NCBI GenBank assembly: GCA_042091695.1
Contig: JBELHA010000006.1
Coordinates: 1 to 64,000, forward strand
Direction: 5' to 3'
Source: Flavicella sp042091695
Lineage (GTDB): Bacteria > Bacteroidota > Bacteroidia > Flavobacteriales > Flavobacteriaceae
Length of the DNA: 64,000 nucleotides
Shown: positions 8,480 through 16,258 of the stretch, piece after piece
How positions within the stretch are numbered: position 1 is the first letter of the stretch
Layout of the letters: every line of letters starts with the position of its first letter
The notes under the pieces: generated by a model
What the model saw: only the letters and a program-made list of their open reading frames with translations
The model's database searches: none
Told to the model about the DNA's origin: nothing
Made by a program: the position numbers and the translations under genes

Positions 8480-10469
8480 AATAGACATTTTACAAAGAGC
8501 ACTTGAGAGAGAAAAGGCCGCTAGAAAGCAAGCAGAGAGGATTTTAGAGGAAAAATCTGAAGAACTTTATAGGCTAAGCCAAGAACTTTCAGAATCCAAC
8601 AGAAAGCTTCAAAAATCAATTCTACAGAAAACATCACAGTTAAAAGGAGTTTTTGAAAATATTGTAGATGCTTATGTAGTAATGGATCTATCGGGATACA
8701 TCATTACGTTAAATGACGCCGCTCTTGATTTACTGAAAATTGATCATGTAGAAGAAAACGAACACTTGTATAGTTTTATTCATACTGATGACACACATAT
8801 CTTAGATACTTCTTTTGAAAGACTTTTAGTTGCGGGCCAAATTAGAGGCGTACAGATTCGCGTTGTTACTTCTGAAAATGATGTCAGAATCGTTCAAGTA
8901 AATTCCAGTTTAATTTTTGATGAAAGTGAAAAACCTATTGCCATTCAGGGAATAGTAAGAGATATCACTAAAGAAAAAAATGCTAAAGATTTATTAGAAG
9001 AATCTGAGCAGCGATTTTCATCTTTGTTTATGAATTTAGATATGGGGGTATTACTCGAAGACGAGCAGCAGAAAATAGCGCTGGTAAATACAAAATTTTG
9101 TGAATTATTTGAGATTGAGTTTTTGCCTGAAAAAATAATAGGTATGGATAGTGTTTCTTTTTTTAAACACTATAAAAATAAGTTTGACAAGGCAGACGAT
9201 TTCTTGTCAAATATGAAAGGTGTTCTAACAAATAAAACCATGGTTATTGGTGATATGCTGCGTTTAAACCAGCGTAAAATTTTAAAACGAGACTACATTC
9301 CAATTATAGAAGACGCTGTCTATAAAGGTAATTTATGGGTTTTTCAAGATGTGACCTTAGAAGATCAATACAAACAGAGGATTGAGTTAGAGAAGAACAA
9401 ATACAGTAATATTATTGCAAATATGAACTTAGGTTTGTTGGAGGTAGGTAACGATAATAAAGTTTTAATGGCCAATCACAGTTTTGTTGAGATGTCAGGA
9501 TATACAGAAAAGGAATTGAAAGGTAAAGACCCTAAAACAATCTTTTTAGATGCCAATGCGAAACAATTGATCAGTGCTGAAGAACAAAAAAGGGTAGAAG
9601 GTCTATCGAACTCTTATGAATTAAATGTGTTGGATAAAAACGGAGAATCCAAACATTGGTTGATAAGCGGTGCTCCTAATTATGATATAGACGGAAAGAC
9701 AATTGGTTCTATAGGTATTCATCTGGACATAACTGATAGTAAAAATTTGGAACGACAAAAGGAAGAGTTGTTAACGAGGTTGGAAAAAAGTAACCACGAA
9801 TTAGAAGAATATGCTCATATAGTGTCCCATGATCTAAAATCACCACTTCGAAGCATCAATGCGCTTATTTCTTGGATCAAAGAAGACAATAAAGGAATGT
9901 TTAAAGAAGAGAGTCTGGAGCATCTTTCTCTAATTGATGTGACTTTAGAAAAAATGGAAAAGTTGATTTCTGATATACTTTTGTATTCAAGTATCCGCTC
10001 CGAAAAAATTGAAAAGAAACAAGTGGATTTGAATGAAGTAGTTTCAAGTCTTAAGCAAATTCTTTTTGTTCCAACACATATTAAAATCAATCTTTTGAAA
10101 AAGTTACCTGTTTTAAGAGGAGATTCAGTTCATTTACAGCAGTTGTTTCAGAATCTATTGAGTAATGCGATCCGATACTGTGATAAAGAAGTGGGAAGCA
10201 TAGAAATAGATTTTATAGAAAAAACTTCGTATTTTCAATTTTCAGTAAAAGACAACGGTATTGGAATAGCCCCAAAGAACTATGAAAAAATATTTAAAAT
10301 ATTTCAATCGTTACATGTTTCTAATGAATCTACAGGGGTAGGTTTATCTATTGTAAAAAAAATAGTATCTATGTATGGTGGAGAGATATGGGTGAAGTCT
10401 GAACTCGGTAAAGGGAGTGAATTTTTATTCACCTTAAAAAAAGAAAAACTATGGAAAAGCCAAATTTAA
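8466..10469 (+). CDS. Soluble PAS-domain histidine kinase, cognate to H-NOX
   Basis: A 667-residue kinase without signal peptide or transmembrane helix. Residues about 5-60 form a charged coiled coil (REKAARKQAERILEEKSEEL). Three PAS-like domains follow at about 62-168, 180-300 and 312-425. HisKA carries His455 in VSHDLKSPLRS. HATPase_c has the N-box around Asn563/Asn567, the G1 box DNGIG at 596-600 and the G2 box GVGLS at 624-628. All catalytic boxes are intact. It overlaps the H-NOX gene by 14 bases and the Hpt gene by 19. There is no receiver or Hpt in the same chain, consistent with separate phosphorelay genes alongside. Confidence 0.92.
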   Translation: MNQSKIDILQRALEREKAARKQAERILEEKSEELYRLSQELSESNRKLQKSILQKTSQLKGVFENIVDAYVVMDLSGYIITLNDAALDLLKIDHVEENEHLYSFIHTDDTHILDTSFERLLVAGQIRGVQIRVVTSENDVRIVQVNSSLIFDESEKPIAIQGIVRDITKEKNAKDLLEESEQRFSSLFMNLDMGVLLEDEQQKIALVNTKFCELFEIEFLPEKIIGMDSVSFFKHYKNKFDKADDFLSNMKGVLTNKTMVIGDMLRLNQRKILKRDYIPIIEDAVYKGNLWVFQDVTLEDQYKQRIELEKNKYSNIIANMNLGLLEVGNDNKVLMANHSFVEMSGYTEKELKGKDPKTIFLDANAKQLISAEEQKRVEGLSNSYELNVLDKNGESKHWLISGAPNYDIDGKTIGSIGIHLDITDSKNLERQKEELLTRLEKSNHELEEYAHIVSHDLKSPLRSINALISWIKEDNKGMFKEESLEHLSLIDVTLEKMEKLISDILLYSSIRSEKIEKKQVDLNEVVSSLKQILFVPTHIKINLLKKLPVLRGDSVHLQQLFQNLLSNAIRYCDKEVGSIEIDFIEKTSYFQFSVKDNGIGIAPKNYEKIFKIFQSLHVSNESTGVGLSIVKKIVSMYGGEIWVKSELGKGSEFLFTLKKEKLWKSQI

Positions 10470-10768
10470 ACTATATTCAACAGGTTGCAGCGGGTGATAA
10501 AGCTTTTGAAAAAAGTATGATTTCAGTTCTTAAAAAAGAGTTTCCTGTAGAAGTAGAAACCTATAAAAAAGCACTCTCAAAAAAAAATCTAAAAGAAACC
10601 GCTGAAATAGTTCATAAAATTAAACATAAAATTAGTATTTTAGGTCTCATAAAAAGCTATGAGTCTGCAGAGTTGTTTGAAAACAATCTAAAAAATAATA
10701 CAACAGATACTCATAAGGTTTTTGAGGACATATTAGAAAACATGTATCAATTTATCAATAAACTATAG
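10451..10768 (+). CDS. Stand-alone Hpt phosphotransfer protein
   Basis: A 105-residue, all-helical protein. His55 in VHKIKHKISILGL fits the Hpt signature H-x-x-K-x6-G (Lys58, Gly65) and is the expected phosphoacceptor. It begins inside the histidine kinase gene (19-base overlap), and the next gene follows after 6 bases, so its partners are very likely the preceding kinase and the flanking receivers. Hpt proteins relay phosphate between receiver domains, yet the kinase here is not a hybrid; phosphate may come via the upstream single-domain receiver. Confidence 0.8.
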   Translation: MEKPNLNYIQQVAAGDKAFEKSMISVLKKEFPVEVETYKKALSKKNLKETAEIVHKIKHKISILGLIKSYESAELFENNLKNNTTDTHKVFEDILENMYQFINKL

Positions 10769-10774
10769 ATTAGT

Positions 10775-11482
10775 ATGAAGTGTATTATTATAGATGACGA
10801 AGCTACTGCAAGGGCAATTATCGAGAAATTATGTGTTTCTATACCATCTTTAGAAGTCTCGGGTGTATTTTCTAGCGCCATTGATGCTATCAAATATTTG
10901 AATGAAACTACGGTTGATCTCATTTTATTAGACATTCATATGCCAGGTTTTTCTGGTTTTGATTTTATCAAAACACTTAAAAACCCTCCGGCCATTATTG
11001 TGACCACCTCAGACAAAAAGTTTGCATTAGAGGCTTTTGAGTACGATTTTATTATCGATTATTTGGTGAAACCTATCGAACCTCAGCGATTTGAGAAAGC
11101 AATTCGAAAAGTAGAAGCCTCTGCTCCTGTATCTACAAAAGTACATGGAGAAAAGGAAGTCGCCTCTTTTGAAAATGATTTGTACGTTAATATTGATAGA
11201 AGATTGATCAAGATTGACATACCTAAAATTTACTTGATTGAAGCAAAAGGAGATTATATCAATGTCAAAACAGAATCTAAAAATTATGTGGTACACTCTA
11301 CCTTAAAGAAAATGGAGCAAAAGTTACCAGATAGCCTTTTTATAAAAGTACATAGGTCTTATATAATTAACCTTAAGAAGATTATTGACATTGAAGATAA
11401 CAGTGTGTTGATTGAAAAGGACGTAGTACCTGTAAGTAGGACGAGTCGCCCTGAACTGATGCGAAGATTGAATCTTTTGTAG
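10775..11482 (+). CDS. LytTR-type response regulator, output of H-NOX operon
   Basis: A 235-residue transcription factor. The receiver domain (1-120) has the acidic pair in IIIDDE, phosphoacceptor Asp53 in LILLDIHMP, and Lys in YLVKP. The LytTR DNA-binding domain lies at about 135-235 (YLIEAKGDYINV...FIKVHRSYIINL...VPVSRT). LytTR regulators of Bacteroidota often control envelope or extracellular functions. It is the last gene of the operon and is followed by a bidirectional terminator. I looked for paired LytTR-type repeats at neighbouring promoters and could not identify any with confidence. Confidence 0.92.
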   Translation: MKCIIIDDEATARAIIEKLCVSIPSLEVSGVFSSAIDAIKYLNETTVDLILLDIHMPGFSGFDFIKTLKNPPAIIVTTSDKKFALEAFEYDFIIDYLVKPIEPQRFEKAIRKVEASAPVSTKVHGEKEVASFENDLYVNIDRRLIKIDIPKIYLIEAKGDYINVKTESKNYVVHSTLKKMEQKLPDSLFIKVHRSYIINLKKIIDIEDNSVLIEKDVVPVSRTSRPELMRRLNLL

Positions 11483-11503
11483 AGTTTTTATAAAATATAG
11501 AAA

Positions 11504-11533
11504 AAAATACCTGATATAAGTATCAGGTATTTT
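11504..11533. terminator. Bidirectional terminator between LytTR regulator and TPR-YaiO gene
   Basis: Perfect 13-bp inverted repeat AAAATACCTGATA / TATCAGGTATTTT with a 4-base loop. It has A-rich and T-rich flanks on the two sides and sits between two convergent genes (stops at 11482 and 11539). Confidence 0.85.
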
Positions 11534-11538
11534 AGGTT

Positions 11539-13614
11539 TTAGAAATTTTTAAACACTAATGGAAACAAAGGCTTCTTGTTAATTTGCCATTTTAATTTAA
11601 AACCTATTTCGTTGTAATCAAAGCCTGCAATTGTAGTAGACGCACTATTGCTATTTAACCAATATGCTGATCCTGTAAGTCTATTTGATAGCGTGCAACC
11701 CAATTCTGCTTGTACTCTATATGTTTTTTGAGGGTTGTTTTTTTCGATGTATTGCATTCCAAAAGCCGCATCAAGTCGATAAAAGATACTATTGTTAATT
11801 AGGTTGTTTTCGTTTTTTTCGACGAGTAAGAAAAGCTCAATGTTTTTAAATTTCTCTGGACTGAAATAGTTTTCAGGTATTTGTGTGTCAAAAGAAAACG
11901 TCTGGTAGTTACACCCAAGTTTTAATAAAGGCAATTTCAAAAGAGAGTAGTAAATTGATGAGAATAGTAAATTACGTTTATTACCGTCACTCAAAGAGGT
12001 GTAGTAATATTGCACAAAGGCACCTAAGCCTGCTGGGGTTTCTGTCGCGTAGTTTGCATATAGGTTCTCTTTGCTGATTTCAAGGTTTACAAGTGCTGCA
12101 TTGAAATCTTCCATTTCTTTTGAGTAACCTATGCGAAAGTGATGCCTTCTTTGGTATTGGTAGTGAGCTTCTGACTGTGTTATTAATTTTATGTATTTTT
12201 TGACATCAGAAGATACAGCACTGTAACCAATATTGCTTTGGAGTTCAAAATTGGGAGTTATTTTATAGTGAAAGCCCCCAGTTACATTATTGGTAATTGC
12301 TTTTTCTTGTGTATTGGTATTTTGAGTACTACGGTTGCGGTAGTTTGCACGCCATCTAATTTTAGTGCTACTAGGGATTTCTAGAGCTACATTATAGATA
12401 GCCGCTGTGTTTTTACCACTATCATTACTTTTGCCAAAGTCTGTAGAAATATAAGGACTGAATTGTTTTTCTAAACTTTTTTTGAGTGCAAGAGCATCTT
12501 TTTGATTCTTGTGATGTTCCAAAGTAGTAAGTATAGCACTATAGGCCTTTGTCTCATTGTGAAGTCCTTTCAAAGTCATGGCTTTTCCAATATTTCCCTC
12601 AAATGATTCCTTGGAAAGAACAAGTATTTGCTCGTAATCTTCCAATGCATTTTCAAGGGCTCCTTTATAACTATAGAGCATAGCTCTCAATCGCAATAGC
12701 CATAGCGTATTCTCAATATCAGTTTCTTTAGACAATAGGGTTGCTGCTTTTTTATAGCTACCATTCCATATAAGTGCTCTAATATGCATTTCTTTCATTT
12801 CTTTTTGCAGGACACTGTCTATGTTCGCTTGTATCATTCCAAAGCCTAATACACTTGATTTTTCTGCCTTTTTATGTTTTCTTCTCAGATGGTACAACCA
12901 AGTCATTTTATGGTACATCTTTATACTATCGCTAGTTGTTGTTGCAAGTTTTTTGAGTAACTCTTCTGCTTTTTTGTATTTTTTTGCACGTTCATAATAA
13001 TTTGCTTTTGCTTTTAATGTTTCTCTATCATTTGGAAATAGTACAAGGTTATTTGTCAATGTTTTTTGAGATTCGTCAAATTCACCTTTTTTTGCTTTTG
13101 TATCGGCATATGCCAATTGAATATATTTTTTAGATGTTTTTGCATTTGTGTCCTCAGGTTTGATCCTTAAAGCCATTTCTATGTATTCAAGTGCTTCTCG
13201 ATGTCTTTTGAGATTTGTCAATGTATTGGCATATCCAAGAATACAGGCAAAATTTTCAGGATTTGCTGCTACTAGTTCTTTATACTGGTTGACAGCAGTT
13301 TTATAGTTTTTGTCCCAAAGTAAACTTTCTGCATAGTTGAGTTGTATTTCGAGATTTTCAGGTTTTTCTTTTTTTAGTTTTTTAAACATTTTTTGTGCTT
13401 TTTCGGGGCTTCCTCCTAGTCCTAAAGCTCGTCCCAAACATATTTGAGCGGTTGTGTTTTCTGGATATTTAGCCACCATTTTCTCAAAATAGGATATGGC
13501 TTTTTTGTAAGCACCATTGTTGAGGTATGCATACCCACTTTCCATGTTTTGGCTAAAGCCCAATAGAGGACTTAGCAGCAAAAAAATCACTAAAAGGCTA
13601 TAATTTTTTACCAT
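11539..13614 (-). CDS. TPR protein with YaiO-family outer-membrane beta-barrel
   Basis: From the ATG at 13614 the product is 691 residues, starting with signal peptide VKNYSLLVIFLLLSPLLGFSQ. The longer reading from 13740 would bury this signal and is rejected. Residues about 25-370 are consecutive tetratricopeptide-like repeats (e.g. NNGAYKKAISYFEKMVAKYP). The last 310 residues are rich in alternating beta strands with aromatic ends and finish in Phe, as in YaiO-type outer-membrane barrels. The layout, periplasmic TPR then barrel, is that of exopolysaccharide exporters such as PgaA and BcsC. The neighbouring glycosyltransferases suggest the same use here (inference). It diverges from the receiver-GT2 gene. 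Confidence 0.8.
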   Translation of the reverse strand: MVKNYSLLVIFLLLSPLLGFSQNMESGYAYLNNGAYKKAISYFEKMVAKYPENTTAQICLGRALGLGGSPEKAQKMFKKLKKEKPENLEIQLNYAESLLWDKNYKTAVNQYKELVAANPENFACILGYANTLTNLKRHREALEYIEMALRIKPEDTNAKTSKKYIQLAYADTKAKKGEFDESQKTLTNNLVLFPNDRETLKAKANYYERAKKYKKAEELLKKLATTTSDSIKMYHKMTWLYHLRRKHKKAEKSSVLGFGMIQANIDSVLQKEMKEMHIRALIWNGSYKKAATLLSKETDIENTLWLLRLRAMLYSYKGALENALEDYEQILVLSKESFEGNIGKAMTLKGLHNETKAYSAILTTLEHHKNQKDALALKKSLEKQFSPYISTDFGKSNDSGKNTAAIYNVALEIPSSTKIRWRANYRNRSTQNTNTQEKAITNNVTGGFHYKITPNFELQSNIGYSAVSSDVKKYIKLITQSEAHYQYQRRHHFRIGYSKEMEDFNAALVNLEISKENLYANYATETPAGLGAFVQYYYTSLSDGNKRNLLFSSIYYSLLKLPLLKLGCNYQTFSFDTQIPENYFSPEKFKNIELFLLVEKNENNLINNSIFYRLDAAFGMQYIEKNNPQKTYRVQAELGCTLSNRLTGSAYWLNSNSASTTIAGFDYNEIGFKLKWQINKKPLFPLVFKNF

Positions 13615-13813
13615 CTTTTCTTTTTCATTGATTTGTATAAGTAAGTTAAGCAATAGGCATGTTTCTTTCGTCCTAACTAAAACGCTTTTGGTCGAAATCA
13701 AAACGAGTTTCACTCTGTTAATTTTTAATTTTAACTCCATAGCGTACAGTTTTAAGTTTGAAATTTAAAGAACTACTCTACAAAATAATAAAAATTGTTA
13801 AAAAGAAAGTAAT

Positions 13814-14980
13814 ATGAAAATTCTTGCTATAGACGATCAAAAATTAGTGTTAATGTCTCTTGACAAACACCTGTCAAGTTTAGGGTTTGAGGTTAAATGT
13901 GCAACAAATGCAAGAGAAGGACTTACTTTAGTGGCTTCCTTCAATCCTGATTTAATCATTGTAGATGTCAATATGGAGGGCATATCTGGATTGGAGTTTG
14001 TCCAAGACCTCCGATTTCAGAAAAAGGTTGACATACCAGTGGTAGTAATGTCTGGAAACACCTCTCAGAAATGTATTGTGAAGGCCTTTGATTTAGGGGT
14101 TCAGGATTATATTAAAAAACCAGTGAGTTTAGATGAACTTTCTGCTCGTGTTATAAATATTATAGGGCTTCCAAAAGGAAAGGCTCATTTGAATGTTAAA
14201 AAATCTGATATTCCAAAATTGATATCTAAAAACTGTGTTGGAATTGTTATCCCATGCTATAACGAAGAAAATCGTCTAGTGTCCCCATCATTTATCAAGT
14301 TTGTTGAAAGTAATTTGGGATACCATTTGTGTTTTGTAAATGACGGCAGTACTGATAACACAGCTTTTGTTTTAGAAAGTTTAAAAGAAGGTCGCGAAAA
14401 TAATATAAGCGTGATTCATTTGGAGAATAATATGGGCAAAGCATCTGCTGTTCGAAAAGGGATGTTGACTTTGATCGAAGATTCTCAGTTGGATTATATT
14501 GGATATTTGGACGCTGATTTGTCCACAGATTTTGTTGACTTTGAAGAATTGGTCAATACGATAACAACAATGAATTACAAGATAGTTAGTGGTTCTAGAA
14601 TTGAAAGAATAGGTGCACAAATCTCAAAGAATTCTTTCCGTAGTTTTGCTAGTTTTGTTGTGAATTGTTGCATTCGAAGGGTGTTGGGTATGAATTTTAA
14701 AGATACTCAGTGTGGTGCGAAAATTATCGATAAAAGTGTCGTTCGATTACTTTTTGCAAGACCGTTCGTAAGTAAATGGTTGTTTGATGTTGAAATTTTC
14801 AAAAGAATGCAAAAGTTATACGGAAGAACAAATACAAATCTTATGATTTGTGAAGTACCTCTGAAACGTTGGATTCATAAAGGTGAGTCTAAATTATCAG
14901 GTTGCGATTGTGTTAAGATATTCTACCAACTAGTACGCATCGCAACTCATTACCACATTGATAGTAAGGTTGTTGTATAG
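13814..14980 (+). CDS. Response-regulator receiver fused to GT2 glycosyltransferase
   Basis: A 388-residue two-domain protein. Residues 1-120 are a complete receiver: acidic Asp7/Asp8, phosphoacceptor Asp51 in LIIVDVNME, and Lys102 in YIKKP. Residues about 142-388 are a GT-A glycosyltransferase of family 2, of the dolichol-phosphate-mannose-synthase type: IVIPCYNEE, VNDGSTDNT, the metal-binding DAD at 233-235 in YLDADLSTD, then the acceptor-side DTQCGAK. Both halves keep their catalytic residues. There are no transmembrane helices. The fusion implies that phosphorylation directly switches sugar transfer. The nearest kinase is that of the H-NOX operon. The GT4 gene follows after 57 bases. Confidence 0.92.
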   Translation: MKILAIDDQKLVLMSLDKHLSSLGFEVKCATNAREGLTLVASFNPDLIIVDVNMEGISGLEFVQDLRFQKKVDIPVVVMSGNTSQKCIVKAFDLGVQDYIKKPVSLDELSARVINIIGLPKGKAHLNVKKSDIPKLISKNCVGIVIPCYNEENRLVSPSFIKFVESNLGYHLCFVNDGSTDNTAFVLESLKEGRENNISVIHLENNMGKASAVRKGMLTLIEDSQLDYIGYLDADLSTDFVDFEELVNTITTMNYKIVSGSRIERIGAQISKNSFRSFASFVVNCCIRRVLGMNFKDTQCGAKIIDKSVVRLLFARPFVSKWLFDVEIFKRMQKLYGRTNTNLMICEVPLKRWIHKGESKLSGCDCVKIFYQLVRIATHYHIDSKVVV

Positions 14981-15037
14981 ATTTGATAATATTTACAAAT
15001 CATAGAATCAATAAGTTTAAGTCTTTATTTCCACCTT

Positions 15038-16258
15038 ATGAAAATAGCCATTGTAACCGCCTTTCCTCCAAGTAAGATTACCCTCAACGAGTATGCTTAT
15101 TACTTGGTGAAGTATTTTAGAAAAAAAACAGAAATATCTGAAATTGTGATTCTTGCAGATACCATTGAAAGTGATGAGAGTCCTAATTTTGACACATTTG
15201 GTTGTAAAGTTAGTATTGTCAAAAGTTGGTCATTTAATTCTTATTGGAACCTTTTTTCAGTATACAAACAGGTTCAAAAACACAAACCTGATGTCGTATT
15301 GTTCAACCTTCAGTTTTTAAAATTCGGCAGTAAAAAAACACCTGCTGCTTTAGGTCTTTTTTTACCTTTGTTGTGTAAAAGAGCACAAAGAAAAACCATT
15401 GTATTACTTCATAATATATTAGAATTTGTTGATTTAAATCAGACGGGTTTTACAAATAATTCAATTATCGATTATATCTATCGTTTGATTGGAACTTTTT
15501 TGACAAGGTGTCTTTTAGCTTCTGATTTACTTGTTGTCACTCTTGATAAGTATGTAGATGAACTTAAGAAAAAGTACAAGAAAGAAAATATTGTTATGAT
15601 TCCTCATGGTAGTTTCGAATCACCTAAAACATTTGTGTCTTCAATAAATAAAGAGTCTTTTAAAATATTAGCATTTGGAAAGTTTGGCACTTATAAGAAA
15701 GTAGAAATTTTAGTTGAGGCAATTCAAAAGTTGAATAAAATGAATTCACAATCAGTTGAACTTATTATTGCTGGAACTGATAACCCTAATACACCTGGTT
15801 ATCTTACATCTGTCAAAGCAAAATATAAAGCAGTGCCAAATATTGTTTTCACGGGTTATGTACCTGAAGAAAAAGTTACTTCTTATTTTGAAGAAAGTTC
15901 GTTGGTTGTTTTTCCATACACAAGTACAACGGGAAGTTCCGGGGTATTGCATCAAGCAGGAAGCTATGGGAGGGCAATGGTGATGCCAAAAATAGGTGAT
16001 CTATCATTACTTATTGATTCTGAGGGATATCAAGCCACTTTTTATGAACCAAATAGTGTTGATAGTTTGGTACAGTCAATATTAAAAGTAATGCGAAATT
16101 CAGCTTATAGAATGCTTCAAGAGAGTCACAATTTTAAAGTAGCATCAACTTATTCGATGGATAAGATTACTGACATGTATCTTACAGAGATTGATAAACT
16201 CAACCAATCAAAAAACAGACTATCAAGAAAATATTTTCTGAAGATGTTTTTATTTTAA
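15038..16258 (+). CDS. GT4-family glycosyltransferase
   Basis: A 406-residue GT-B enzyme. The N-terminal Rossmann domain opens KIAIVTAFPPSKITLNEYAYYL. The C-terminal donor-binding domain begins near FKILAFGKFGTYKK, and the family's nucleotide-sugar signature is FPYTSTTGSSGVLHQAGSYG around residues 290-310. It should transfer a sugar from a nucleotide donor on the cytoplasmic face. It is in line with the receiver-GT2 gene and is probably co-transcribed. Its 3' end overlaps the convergent GH5-like gene by 9 bases. Sugar and acceptor cannot be predicted. Confidence 0.88.
   Translation: MKIAIVTAFPPSKITLNEYAYYLVKYFRKKTEISEIVILADTIESDESPNFDTFGCKVSIVKSWSFNSYWNLFSVYKQVQKHKPDVVLFNLQFLKFGSKKTPAALGLFLPLLCKRAQRKTIVLLHNILEFVDLNQTGFTNNSIIDYIYRLIGTFLTRCLLASDLLVVTLDKYVDELKKKYKKENIVMIPHGSFESPKTFVSSINKESFKILAFGKFGTYKKVEILVEAIQKLNKMNSQSVELIIAGTDNPNTPGYLTSVKAKYKAVPNIVFTGYVPEEKVTSYFEESSLVVFPYTSTTGSSGVLHQAGSYGRAMVMPKIGDLSLLIDSEGYQATFYEPNSVDSLVQSILKVMRNSAYRMLQESHNFKVASTYSMDKITDMYLTEIDKLNQSKNRLSRKYFLKMFLF

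Noticed and set aside
11504..11533. Treating the dyad as a LytTR operator
   Set aside because: Its position between two convergent stops and A/T flanks fit a bidirectional terminator better.
13615..13740. Longer start for the TPR-YaiO protein
   Set aside because: It would place 42 residues before a clear signal peptide; the ATG at 13614 gives a normal exported protein.
13614..13814. LytTR binding repeats in the divergent region before REC-GT2
   Set aside because: I searched by eye for paired repeats of the usual LytTR type and found only poor single matches such as ACAGTTTTA.
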